NCBI GenBank assembly: GCA_045541915.1
Contig: JAZQJZ010000012.1
Span: 62,001 to 126,000 of the forward strand
Direction of reading: 5' to 3'
Source of the DNA: RGIG5579 sp045541915
GTDB taxonomy: Bacteria > Bacillota > Clostridia > Oscillospirales > SIG627
DNA length: 64,000 bases
Shown: one piece after another, positions 16,815 through 25,665 of the stretch
Layout of the letters: each line of letters starts with the position of its first letter
Numbering within the stretch: the stretch's first letter is position 1
Translations under genes and position numbers: made by a program
The notes under the pieces: generated by a model
The model's input: the letters and a program-made list of their open reading frames with translations, nothing else
Told to the model about the DNA's origin: nothing
Databases searched by the model: none

Positions 16815-18203
16815 TTATGCGGTCTGAATGGCTGTCTGCGCTCTTTCCTCCGCCAGTTTTTTCCACTCTCTTTTTCTGACAAAATAATAGTTGACCAGCT
16901 GTCCCAGCATAGAACAGAACCAAGACAGCGGGTAGGCAATACAAAGATAACCCAATGTCTGCTCCAGGTGCGGATACACCGCAAGGATCCAGACCAGGCG
17001 CACCGCACAGATGCACACCAAATTGATCGCCGTGGGCATTACGGACTTTCCAAATCCTCGCTGACATGCATTTGCCATTTCTGCCACCATATAGAGGATA
17101 TACCCCCAGCTGGACAACAAAAGTTTGGGAATCCCCGCTTTGATAACCTGCGGATCGGAAGTGAAGAAAAGGAAAAAGAATCGGGGATTGACGGTAACAG
17201 CTACATTCACCGACAGCAAAATTCCCACCACAAGCAAGGACCCCTGCCACAGTAGCTTATCCACCCGTTCTAGCTTTCTGGCACCGTAATTCTGCCCGGA
17301 AAAGCTAACGGCGGAGACGGTAAAACCGGATACCAAGGTATGCACCACATTGGAAATACTGCTGGAGGCGGAAACTGCCGCCACTGAAATGGCGCCCAAT
17401 GCATTGAACGAGGAGGTCATCACCACATTGGAAAGGCTGAAAAAAATTCCGTTGATTCCGGCGGGAGCGCCGATTTTGATCATCTCTTGAAAGATATCCT
17501 TATGAAATCGGATATCGGACAGGGACATGTTAAATTCTCCGGAGGGACGGAGCAGGATGATCAGCATCAAAAGGGCGGAAATATAGTTGGAAATCACCGT
17601 TGCCAATGCAACGCCGGCTGCGTCCAAATGAAACCCAAGAACAAAGAAAAGATTGAGGATTACATTGAGAATGCCGGTGGAGGTGAGAATATACATGGAA
17701 CGCTTGGTGTCTCCGTGAGCCCGAAGAATACCAGCACCGAAATTATAGATCAAGGTGGCCGGCTGGCCAAGGAAAATGATTCTCATATAGGTCGTGGCAT
17801 CTCCGATGACCGAGGCAGGGGAGCCCAGCCAGGTAAGAAGCTGCGGGGACAAACAAAATCCGACCGTGGCAAGAAACGCACCGGAACAGACTGCAACGAT
17901 CAGCGAGGTTCCGATCACTCGGTTCACAGAAGACCGATCCCCTGCTCCCCGACGCTGGGCGCACACCACGTTCACACCCACAGACAGGCCGACAAACAAT
18001 TGGAGAAAAAGACTTGTGATATGTGAGGTAGACCCGACTGCGGCCAAGGCAATGGTGGGATTTTGGGCAAAATTTCCCACCACGATCACATCCGCAGAGT
18101 GATAGAGCTGCTGTAAAAAATTGGTGACCACGAGGGGAAAAGAAAACACCAGTAATTTTTTGAACACTGATCCTTTGGTTAGATCCATTGAATGAACCGA
18201 CAT
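16815..18203 (-). CDS. MATE family efflux transporter (copy 1)
   Basis: A 462-residue integral membrane protein with about twelve hydrophobic segments, of the multidrug and toxin extrusion family (MatE, PF01554), which exports cationic compounds by Na+ or H+ antiport. It begins MSVHSMDLTKGSVFKKLLVFSFPLV, and carries the paired family motifs QLYHSADVIVVGNF, GQPATLIYNFGAGILRAHGDTKR and the second-half GQNYGARK. It is about 70 bases downstream of a close paralogue on the same strand and ends at the shared terminator. The substrate cannot be predicted; the family contains drug exporters and proteins of unrelated physiological role. Confidence 0.9.
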   Translation of the reverse strand: MSVHSMDLTKGSVFKKLLVFSFPLVVTNFLQQLYHSADVIVVGNFAQNPTIALAAVGSTSHITSLFLQLFVGLSVGVNVVCAQRRGAGDRSSVNRVIGTSLIVAVCSGAFLATVGFCLSPQLLTWLGSPASVIGDATTYMRIIFLGQPATLIYNFGAGILRAHGDTKRSMYILTSTGILNVILNLFFVLGFHLDAAGVALATVISNYISALLMLIILLRPSGEFNMSLSDIRFHKDIFQEMIKIGAPAGINGIFFSLSNVVMTSSFNALGAISVAAVSASSSISNVVHTLVSGFTVSAVSFSGQNYGARKLERVDKLLWQGSLLVVGILLSVNVAVTVNPRFFFLFFTSDPQVIKAGIPKLLLSSWGYILYMVAEMANACQRGFGKSVMPTAINLVCICAVRLVWILAVYPHLEQTLGYLCIAYPLSWFCSMLGQLVNYYFVRKREWKKLAEERAQTAIQTA

Positions 18204-18272
18204 TCTCGTTCTCCTTTTTCAAAAACGTTTCTCAAAAAACACAAACAGCAAAACCACTGCTCCTGCCAAACA

Positions 18273-19667
18273 TTAAGTCGTCAAAGCTTCCGATTCTTTT
18301 TCCACAAGGGACGCCGCATACGCCGCCTTATCCTTTTTCGAGTAATAGAGATAACAGATCATCTGTGCGACGCCTGAGAAGATATAAGAGACCCCATAGC
18401 AAAGATAGAGCACTCCAAAGGTGGGAAACTGAGGAAACACAAACCACACCCAGAGAATACGGGGTACACAGATCATCACAGCATTAAGCACCGTGGGAAC
18501 CACAGATTTTCCCATACCGCGAAGACAACCGATTGCCATTTCGGAAACGCTGTAAAGCACGTAAGAAAAGGACACGATCAAAAGCCGCACTGCACCCACC
18601 TCAATCACCGCTTCGTCCGGGGTATAAAGCCGTAGGAAGAAGTGAGAAAACAGGTTCAAAACGGTGCTGATCAAAAGCAACAGTACCATACTAAGCAAAA
18701 TACTCTGCCAAAGCAAGCGGTCAATCCGCTTGAATTTTTTGGCACCGTAATTCTGCCCGGAAAAGCTGACACAGGCGGCATAAAGAGACGCCAGCACCTG
18801 GAACACAAGATCCGTTAAGCTGCCGGCGGCGGAATTGCCGGCCACCACCACATCACCCAGCTGGAACACAGCCCTGGCAATGATCACATTGGAAATATTG
18901 AACACAATTCCGTTCAGTCCGCCGGGAATGCCGATTTTGGCAATTTTTGACGCCATATCGCAATAAAAGTGAAGATGAAAAAGATCCAGCCTCTGTTCTC
19001 CGTGAGGGCTTGAAAGAAGATACAATACGATAGTAGCAGAAATGTAGTGAGAAATGGTGGTCGCAAGGGCTACGCCGGCAGAATCCAAATGGAAAACGGC
19101 AACAAAAACCAAGTTCAACACCACATTGATAAAGCCGGAAAACATCAGGATATACATGGGCCGCTTGGTATCGCCGTGAGACCGAAGGATACCGGCGCCG
19201 AAATTATAAACAAGGCTTCCGGGTTGTCCCAAGAAGATGATGCGCATATAGGTTATGGCATCGGGAAGCACCGATTCGGGAACACCCATCGCCGTCAGGA
19301 TCGGTCCGGCAAAGAAAAAGCCGATCGCACCCACAAAAAGGCCGCAAAATGTGGCTAAAATCATACTGGTCTGCATGGACTTTTGGAGGCCTTCCCGATC
19401 ATGAGCACCGTAAAAATTGGCACAAACCACATTCGCCCCCATAGAAAGACCCAAAAACAGATTCAGGAGAAGAGCGGTTACGGCACCGGAGGAACCCACT
19501 GCCGCCAGAGCGGTTTTGCTATCTAAAGCAAAATTGCCGACCACGATCACATCTGCAGCGTGATAAAACGCCTGCAGAAGATTGGTCAGCAAAATAGGAA
19601 TCGCAAAAACAATCAGCTTTTTAAAAACAGATCCATGGGTCAGGTCCATGGAATGACGGGATGCCAT
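18273..19667 (-). CDS. MATE family efflux transporter (copy 2)
   Basis: A 464-residue paralogue of the neighbouring MATE protein, with the same start pattern (MASRHSMDLTHGSVFKKLIVF), QAFYHAADVIVVGNFA, GQPGSLVYNFGAGILRSHGDTKR and GQNYGAKK motifs and about twelve membrane segments. The close match in motif positions suggests a local duplication or two halves of a heteromeric exporter; MATE proteins normally work alone. The ATG at 19667 has GGAGGAAACTGT upstream. The 69-base gap to copy 1 has no terminator, so the two are probably one transcript. Confidence 0.9.
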   Translation of the reverse strand: MASRHSMDLTHGSVFKKLIVFAIPILLTNLLQAFYHAADVIVVGNFALDSKTALAAVGSSGAVTALLLNLFLGLSMGANVVCANFYGAHDREGLQKSMQTSMILATFCGLFVGAIGFFFAGPILTAMGVPESVLPDAITYMRIIFLGQPGSLVYNFGAGILRSHGDTKRPMYILMFSGFINVVLNLVFVAVFHLDSAGVALATTISHYISATIVLYLLSSPHGEQRLDLFHLHFYCDMASKIAKIGIPGGLNGIVFNISNVIIARAVFQLGDVVVAGNSAAGSLTDLVFQVLASLYAACVSFSGQNYGAKKFKRIDRLLWQSILLSMVLLLLISTVLNLFSHFFLRLYTPDEAVIEVGAVRLLIVSFSYVLYSVSEMAIGCLRGMGKSVVPTVLNAVMICVPRILWVWFVFPQFPTFGVLYLCYGVSYIFSGVAQMICYLYYSKKDKAAYAASLVEKESEALTT

Positions 19668-19832
19668 ACAGTTTCCTCCTCCAAAAAAGTTTTTACCTAA
19701 AAGAATTTTATCACCAAAGAAAAAAAATGCAAGACAAAAAAGAAAAAACCATGAAACTTTTTCATTTTCGATGACTTCTTTTGAAAAAATCTTAAAAACA
19801 TTGAAAAAACGGCTCTTTTCTCCGTTTTCGCC

Positions 19833-19861
19833 TTGACTTTGAAATTAAAGTTTGCTATATT
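19833..19861 (+). promoter_or_regulatory. Promoter of the yicC-rsgA operon
   Basis: TTGACT (19833-19838), a 17-base spacer and TATATT (19856-19861) lie about 55 bases upstream of the yicC ATG. Confidence 0.75.
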
Positions 19862-19915
19862 ATATTGATAGATTATTATTTTGGACGCAAATTTGTTCGG
19901 GAAAGGATCGAAAAA

Positions 19916-20794
19916 ATGCTCAAAAGTATGACCGGTTACGGACGCTGTTCCGATTGCATCAACGGATTTGAAGTCAGTTTCGAGGTGCGTTCCGTCAACA
20001 ACCGTTATCTGGATACCAACATTCGTCTCCCCCGTATCTACGGCTATCTGGAGGAAAAGATCAAAAAAGCCATTCAAAAAAGAGCCGCCAGAGGCAAGGT
20101 GGATGCCTTTTTGACCGTGGAACGTCCCCAGGGAGATGCCACCGAGATTGCTCTGGACGAAGCACTCACCGCCCAGTATGTGGAGGCACTTCGCAAGATC
20201 GCTCACAATCACGGCTTGCGGGATGATATTTCCGTCTCTTCTGTAGCCCGTTTTTCCGATATTTTCTCCAAGAAAGTAAAAGAGGACGATGAAGAAACCG
20301 TTTGGGGCGCTGTGGAGCCGGTGGTGGAATCAGCACTGGACCGTTTTCTGGAAATGAGAGAAAAGGAAGGAGCCAATCTCTTTGCCGATCTGAATGCACG
20401 GCTGGATACTATGGAGCAGATTCTGGAAAAAATCAAGATGCATTCTGCTGTGGCACTGGATCAGTATCGGGAGAGATTGGAAACGAAACTGAAGGAATAC
20501 CTGGCCGACCGCCAACTGGACGAAGGAAGGCTTTTGACCGAAGTGGGCATCATTGCCGACAAGATCGATACCGGAGAAGAGATTACCAGACTGACCAGTC
20601 ACATTGCTCAGTTCCGGGAATTGATCCGTCAGGACACTCCCTCCGGAAGGACCATGGATTTTCTCACACAAGAGCTGAACCGCGAAGTGAACACCATTGG
20701 TTCCAAATGCTCTATGATCGAGATCACCCAGCTTGTGATCGATGCAAAAAACGAAATTGAGCGGATCCGCGAGCAGATCCAGAACATTGAATAA
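19916..20794 (+). CDS. yicC: YicC-family endoribonuclease
   Basis: A 292-residue protein of the YicC/YloC family, which in E. coli and B. subtilis has been linked to endonucleolytic RNA decay. The N-terminal signature LKSMTGYGR and the C-terminal block (GRTMDFLTQELNREVNTIGSK, then DAKNEIERIREQ) match the family. I chose the ATG at 19916, with gggaaagga eight bases upstream, over the longer open frame beginning at 19865, because the family always begins M(L)xSMTGYG. It heads the conserved Firmicutes order yicC-remA-gmk-rpoZ-priA. Confidence 0.92.
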   Translation: MLKSMTGYGRCSDCINGFEVSFEVRSVNNRYLDTNIRLPRIYGYLEEKIKKAIQKRAARGKVDAFLTVERPQGDATEIALDEALTAQYVEALRKIAHNHGLRDDISVSSVARFSDIFSKKVKEDDEETVWGAVEPVVESALDRFLEMREKEGANLFADLNARLDTMEQILEKIKMHSAVALDQYRERLETKLKEYLADRQLDEGRLLTEVGIIADKIDTGEEITRLTSHIAQFRELIRQDTPSGRTMDFLTQELNREVNTIGSKCSMIEITQLVIDAKNEIERIREQIQNIE

Positions 20795-20806
20795 AGGAGT
20801 AGGGCT

Positions 20807-21070
20807 ATGATGACCAATATCGGATTCGGCAACTTTGTGGCCTCCGGCCGCGTGATTGCCGTGGCAGGTCCGGACTCTGCGCCCATTAAGCGTCTGGTAC
20901 AAGATGCAAAGGATGCGGGCATTGCAGTGGATGTGACCTGCGGAAGAAAAACCCAATCTGTCATTCTGACCGACAGTGGGCACGTGATCCTATCTGCCCT
21001 GGCCACAAGATCCGTTCAAAAAAGACTGGCAGGAGAAGAAGGAAAGGACGAAGCCGACGATGAAGCATAA
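20807..21070 (+). CDS. remA: RemA-like DNA-binding regulator (DUF370)
   Basis: An 87-residue protein of the RemA/YlzA family (DUF370). In B. subtilis RemA is a DNA-binding activator of biofilm matrix genes. The family motif GFGNFVASGRVIAV and the IAVDVTCGRKTQSVILTDSGHVI region are present, with a short acidic tail. An AAGGAG site precedes it and its end overlaps gmk by 11 bases. The position between yicC and gmk is the conserved one in Firmicutes. Confidence 0.92.
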   Translation: MMTNIGFGNFVASGRVIAVAGPDSAPIKRLVQDAKDAGIAVDVTCGRKTQSVILTDSGHVILSALATRSVQKRLAGEEGKDEADDEA

Positions 21071-21677
21071 CATTTTGATTTTTTCCGGTTCCGCCGGCAG
21101 CGGAAAAGGAACGGTTTTAAAGTTGGCAAGGGAGATCTGCCCTGCCCTGCGCTTGAGCGTTTCCATGACCACCCGTCTCCCCAGACCCGGAGAGGTGGAT
21201 GGCAGAGAATACTATTTTGTTACCCGAGAAACCTTTCTGCAGACTCTGGAGGAAGACGGTTTTCTGGAACACACGGAATACTGCGGCAATTTCTACGGCA
21301 CTCCCAAAAAGCAGTTTTTCCAGATGATCGAGGACGGCTTTGTTCCGGTTTTGGAGATCGAAACCGACGGAGCGGAACAAGTGATGGCAAAGCTTGACCG
21401 ATACCTGTCCGTTTATCTGACACCGCCGAATTTTTCCACCCTGGAGGCAAGACTGAGAGGAAGAGGAACAGAAACGGAAGAAGTCATTCAAAAACGCCTT
21501 GCCACCGCAAGAGAAGAGATTCTTCGTTCTGATCTGTATCAAAACATCATTGTCAACCTGGACGGTCAGGCTGAAGAGGCCGCCCGGACCATGGTGGACT
21601 TGGTGGAAAACGGAGAAACCCAGCGAGAGGTTCTCGTCCGCGACCGGGAAGTCTTTTTAAAACAGTTTTCAAAATAA
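21060..21677 (+). CDS. gmk: Guanylate kinase
   Basis: A 205-residue guanylate kinase that phosphorylates GMP to GDP. It has the P-loop GSAGSGKGT (near 10-18), the GMP-binding TTRLPRPGEVDGREYYFV and EHTEYCGNFYGTP segments, and the lid region LEARLRGRGTETEEVIQKRL. The second P-loop position is Ser-Ala rather than the common GPSG, which is a mild variant. The start overlaps the end of remA, so the two are coupled. Confidence 0.93.
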   Translation: MKHNILIFSGSAGSGKGTVLKLAREICPALRLSVSMTTRLPRPGEVDGREYYFVTRETFLQTLEEDGFLEHTEYCGNFYGTPKKQFFQMIEDGFVPVLEIETDGAEQVMAKLDRYLSVYLTPPNFSTLEARLRGRGTETEEVIQKRLATAREEILRSDLYQNIIVNLDGQAEEAARTMVDLVENGETQREVLVRDREVFLKQFSK

Positions 21678-21716
21678 AAATTAAAATACAACAAACAAAA
21701 ATTAGGAGGAACCATT

Positions 21717-21971
21717 ATGATCTATCCGTCTATCAGCGATCTTTCCGATGAAGGAGTAAACCGTTATATGCTCTCCATTGCCACTGCAAAGTGCGCAAGA
21801 AGAATCACCGACGAACAGTTGGAAAAAAGCCAGGCAAACCTGGAAAGAAGCGATGACAAATTTCAGAGCTTTTCTTCCAAGAAGGCCGTTGTGAACGAAA
21901 AGCCTGTAAAGGAAGCCATCGAAAAGCTTTATACGAGAGAATACAAGATCCTCGTTCCCGAAGAAAAATAA
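21717..21971 (+). CDS. rpoZ: RNA polymerase omega subunit
   Basis: An 84-residue omega subunit, which helps assemble beta-prime into RNA polymerase. The family motif is GVNRYMLSIATAKCARRI (usually N-RY-LV-ATAKRAR), followed by KPVKEAIEKLYTREYKI. An AGGAGG lies seven bases upstream of the ATG. The place between gmk and priA is the usual one. Confidence 0.9.
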   Translation: MIYPSISDLSDEGVNRYMLSIATAKCARRITDEQLEKSQANLERSDDKFQSFSSKKAVVNEKPVKEAIEKLYTREYKILVPEEK

Positions 21972-21995
21972 ACCCAAATTGCCCGGGAGGATGCC

Positions 21996-24245
21996 ATGGA
22001 AAAAGTTCGGATCGCCAAAGTGCGTCTGCTTTCCACAACCAAAGCCACAGACAGAGAGTTTGATTATCTCTGTCCCGCTTTGTGCTCCGTTGCCCGGGGA
22101 AATGTGGTAAAAGTTCCCTTTGGGAAAGGAAACCGCGACCGTTTTGGTGTGGTGGTCCAGATGGTGGAAGAAGTTCCCTCTATGGAATTGAAATCCATCC
22201 AGCAGGTCCTGCCTGACCAGATCGGTCTGACAGAAGAGCTTCTGCAGCTTTGCGATCATTTGAAGGAGCAGATCTTTTGTACCTTTGGCGACGCCGCAAG
22301 GGCCATTATGCCCACGCCGGTGTATCAAGCCAAGCCTCGCACCCAGAGCATTCTTACTGTCTGCCCAGGGGTCGATGCCCAAAAGGCTCTTTCCGGTGTT
22401 CGCAAGCAGAACAAAGAAAAGTATCTTCGTCTTTTGGAGTATTTAAATCTCATCGGACAGGCGCCGGAAGCCACCTGCAGAGAACTGTTTGATCTGGAAA
22501 AAAGCGCCATTTCCACCTTGGCAAAAAGAGGGCTTGTCGCCGTTTCCCGGGAAGAATGCTTCCGGGATCCTTTTGGTGCCTTGCCAAAGCCGGAAAAGGA
22601 AGACCATGCCGCAAGCCTTTCCCCTCATCAAAAAGAGGCCTATGACAAACTGGAAGCATTGCTGACAAGCCAAAAGGCTTGCGCTGCCCTGCTTCACGGA
22701 GTCACCGGAAGCGGCAAGACCCGCGTGATGCTTTCTCTTTGCGACCGTGCGCTGAACATGGGAAAAACTGTAATGTTTCTGGTGCCGGAGATCGCCTTGA
22801 CCGGGCAAAGCGCAAGACTGCTTTTTGCAAGATACGGAGACAAGGTGGCCATTCTTCACTCCGGACTTTCCGAGGGAGAGAGAAGAGACGCTTACGTTGC
22901 GATCCGTTCCGGTGAAAAGCCGGTGGTGCTGGGCACCAGAAGCGCTGTGTTTGCGCCGCTTTCCAATCTCGGCCTGATCGTCATTGACGAAGAGCAGGAT
23001 CAAAGCTACAAATCCGATACGCAGCTGAAATACCACGCAAGGGATGTTGCCCGTTTTCGCTGTGCCAAAAACAATGCCATGTTACTGTTGGCCTCCGCCA
23101 CGCCCGACATTGAATCCTATTACAAAGCCGTCAGCGGGATCTATACCTTGGTCTCCCTTGAGGAACGCTTTGGAGGGGCAACCCTGCCCCAAGTGCAGAT
23201 CGTAGATCTGCGACCGGACCTTCGCAGAGAGCCCGGCATTTTACTGGGTTCAGCCTTAAGAGAAGAGATCCGAGGCAATTTAGAAAAAAAGGAACAGGTC
23301 ATTTTGCTGATGAACCGTCGCGGTTACCGGCGATTTGTTTCCTGTATTGATTGCGGAAAGGTCATCACCTGCCCCAACTGCAGTGTTTCCATGACCTTGC
23401 ACAACGGAACAAGAAAACACCTTTCCTGCCACTACTGCGGCTACGCCACTCCCCTTCCCGAAAACTGTCCCTCTTGCGGAGAGGGTCACCTGGTCCCTCA
23501 CGGCTTTGGAATCCAGCAACTGGAGGAGGAATTGGCAAAAACCTTTCCGGAAGCCAAGGTGCTTCGGATGGATTCCGATTCCCTCACCGGAAAAGGCTCA
23601 CACGAGGCCATTTTGGGTGCATTCCGTCAAGGGGAAGCAGACATTCTCATTGGCACGCAAATGGTGGCAAAGGGACACAATTTTCCCAATGTAACTCTGG
23701 TGGGAATCGTGATGGCCGACAGTGCTCTGTATTTAAGTGACTTCCGGGCCTCGGAGCACACCTTTTCCCTCCTCACCCAAGTGATCGGCCGCGCCGGCAG
23801 AGCGGAGAAAAAGGGCCGGGCGCTGATCCAGACGCTCAATCCCAGGCACAATGTATTTTCCTTGGCGGCAGATCAGAACTACACCTCCTTCTATGAGGGC
23901 GAGATCGCACTGCGCCGGGCATTCCAATTTCCACCCTTCTGCCAGTTGGCGGTGTTTACCCTTGCCCACGAAAAAGAAGCAGTTTTAAAGCAAGGAACTG
24001 AAAAGCTCGGTCTTTGCCTGGAAAAAGCCTTAAAAAATGATTTTTCCGATGTTACTCTCATCGTTTACGGGCCCTTTGATGCCCCTATTTACCGTGTGAA
24101 AAACATTTACCGGAAACGGTTTATCATCAAGTACAAAAACAACGCCCGCACCAGAGCCTTGTTTACAGAGATCCTCACTACCATGACCGATCCCAAAGCA
24201 AGCGGCGCACGTGTTACACTGGATATTGGTCCGGGTCTGATCTAA
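21996..24245 (+). CDS. priA: Primosomal protein N' (replication restart helicase)
   Basis: A 749-residue PriA, the superfamily 2 3'-5' helicase that reloads the replisome at stalled forks. In order: the N-terminal 3'-DNA-binding domain (1 to about 105), a winged-helix linker, Walker A GVTGSGKTR near 236, a motif II reading IDEEQ, motif III ASATPD, a zinc domain with eight cysteines (CIDCGKVITCPNC, CHYCGYATPLPENCPSC), and the C-terminal helicase motifs GTQMVAKGHNFPNV and QVIGRAGRAEKKGRA. The DEEQ in place of the common DEEH is a small departure. The start ATG follows GGGAGGATGCC. Confidence 0.95.
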   Translation: MEKVRIAKVRLLSTTKATDREFDYLCPALCSVARGNVVKVPFGKGNRDRFGVVVQMVEEVPSMELKSIQQVLPDQIGLTEELLQLCDHLKEQIFCTFGDAARAIMPTPVYQAKPRTQSILTVCPGVDAQKALSGVRKQNKEKYLRLLEYLNLIGQAPEATCRELFDLEKSAISTLAKRGLVAVSREECFRDPFGALPKPEKEDHAASLSPHQKEAYDKLEALLTSQKACAALLHGVTGSGKTRVMLSLCDRALNMGKTVMFLVPEIALTGQSARLLFARYGDKVAILHSGLSEGERRDAYVAIRSGEKPVVLGTRSAVFAPLSNLGLIVIDEEQDQSYKSDTQLKYHARDVARFRCAKNNAMLLLASATPDIESYYKAVSGIYTLVSLEERFGGATLPQVQIVDLRPDLRREPGILLGSALREEIRGNLEKKEQVILLMNRRGYRRFVSCIDCGKVITCPNCSVSMTLHNGTRKHLSCHYCGYATPLPENCPSCGEGHLVPHGFGIQQLEEELAKTFPEAKVLRMDSDSLTGKGSHEAILGAFRQGEADILIGTQMVAKGHNFPNVTLVGIVMADSALYLSDFRASEHTFSLLTQVIGRAGRAEKKGRALIQTLNPRHNVFSLAADQNYTSFYEGEIALRRAFQFPPFCQLAVFTLAHEKEAVLKQGTEKLGLCLEKALKNDFSDVTLIVYGPFDAPIYRVKNIYRKRFIIKYKNNARTRALFTEILTTMTDPKASGARVTLDIGPGLI

Positions 24246-24254
24246 AGGAGAATT

Positions 24255-24728
24255 ATGGCAATTCTGAACATTGTAAAGGACGGAGAAGAAATTCTCCGCA
24301 AAAAATCAAAGGATGTTGACAAGATCGACGAAAAACTCTTTACCTTTCTGGAGGATATGAAGGAAACCATGGCAAAGGCCGGCGGTGTTGGCCTTGCCGC
24401 CGTTCAGGTGGGAAAATTAAAACGGGTGATCGTCATTGATACCGGGGAGGATCAGCTGGAGCTGATCAATCCCAAGCTTCTTCGCTCAAGCGGTCATCAG
24501 GAAAGCCTGGAGGGGTGTCTGTCCTGTCCCAATCAGTGGGGCATTACCAAAAGACCCTTGAAGGTGGAAATCGAAACGCTGGACCGCAAGGGAAACACCG
24601 TTCGCAAAAAAGCCGAAGGCTTTCTGGCCAAGGCCATTTGTCACGAGATGGATCATCTAGAAGGAAAGCTCTTCTACGATGAAGCCGTCAGAATGCTCAC
24701 CCCCGAGGAACTGAAAGAATATGAATAA
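24255..24728 (+). CDS. def: Peptide deformylase
   Basis: A 157-residue metallo-hydrolase that removes the formyl group from nascent peptides. All three motifs are present: GVGLAAVQVG (normally GxGLAAxQ), EGCLSCP with the metal Cys, and HEMDHLEG with the metal His pair and catalytic Glu. AAAGGAG precedes the ATG, and its stop overlaps fmt by 8 bases, which pairs the deformylase with the enzyme that formylates initiator tRNA. Confidence 0.95.
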   Translation: MAILNIVKDGEEILRKKSKDVDKIDEKLFTFLEDMKETMAKAGGVGLAAVQVGKLKRVIVIDTGEDQLELINPKLLRSSGHQESLEGCLSCPNQWGITKRPLKVEIETLDRKGNTVRKKAEGFLAKAICHEMDHLEGKLFYDEAVRMLTPEELKEYE

Positions 24729-25665
24729 AACCATCGTCTTTATGGGAACCGGCCCCTTTGCCCTTTGCGCACTGATGGGGCTCTGGGAGCACCTGGAGGA
24801 GGGAGACACCCTTTCCGTTTACACCAAAGAAGCAAAGCCGCAAGGCAGAGGAATGAAGGAAAAGGACGGGTGTGTTGCCTTGTTTGCCAAGGAAAAAGCC
24901 TTGCCCCTTTTCCAGCCTCACTCTCTGAAGGAAGAGAGCGCAAAAGAAGAATTTCTCGCGCTGGGTGCCGATCTTGTGGTGGTCGCCTCTTATGGGCTGA
25001 TTTTGCCGCCATACGTCATTCACACACCGCCCTTCGGCTGTGTAAACATTCACGCGTCCCTTCTTCCCAAATACCGCGGTGCCGCTCCCATCAACCGTGC
25101 CATTTTAAACGGGGATCCGGTAACCGGTGTGACCATTATGCAAATGGATGAGGGACTGGATACCGGTGATATGCTATTGAAAAGAGAAACCCCGATCGGA
25201 GAAGCGGAATGTGTCGGTGAGCTATTTGACCGACTGGCCGTTATGGGAAAGGATATGATGCTGGAGATCCTGCCTCATATCTGGAACAAAACCCTCTCCC
25301 CCATTCCCCAGGACGATGCCCTCTCCACTTACGCGGCAAAAATCACCGGAGAGGATCAAAAAATCGATTTTTCTCAAACCACCCAGGAGGTATTTGACCG
25401 CATTCGCGCTTTGTCTCCCATTCCCTGCGCCTTGTGCCGCACGGAAAAGGACGGCAAGATTTTAAAGATCCATTCCGCAGAAAAAGCAGAGTTTTCCGGA
25501 GACGGAAATCACGGTCAGATCGTCGCCGCGAAACCCAAGGTTTTGGTGAAAACAAAAGACGGCGCCATTGCCCTGGGACTGGTTCAGCCGGAGGGAAAAG
25601 GCAAAATGTCCGCTTCGGATGCAGTAAACGGAAGAAAACTTCAATTGGGAGATCGTTTGATATGA
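24721..25665 (+). CDS. fmt: Methionyl-tRNA formyltransferase
   Basis: A 314-residue enzyme that formylates Met-tRNAfMet from 10-formyl-THF. It has the folate-site and catalytic segments VNIHASLLPKYRGAAPINRA (catalytic Asn and His) and MDEGLDTGDML (catalytic Asp), and a C-terminal OB-fold domain after about residue 205. The first residues MNKTIVFMGTGPFA are the Rossmann start. It is coupled to def upstream and its stop overlaps the rsmB ATG by 4 bases. Confidence 0.95.
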   Translation: MNKTIVFMGTGPFALCALMGLWEHLEEGDTLSVYTKEAKPQGRGMKEKDGCVALFAKEKALPLFQPHSLKEESAKEEFLALGADLVVVASYGLILPPYVIHTPPFGCVNIHASLLPKYRGAAPINRAILNGDPVTGVTIMQMDEGLDTGDMLLKRETPIGEAECVGELFDRLAVMGKDMMLEILPHIWNKTLSPIPQDDALSTYAAKITGEDQKIDFSQTTQEVFDRIRALSPIPCALCRTEKDGKILKIHSAEKAEFSGDGNHGQIVAAKPKVLVKTKDGAIALGLVQPEGKGKMSASDAVNGRKLQLGDRLI

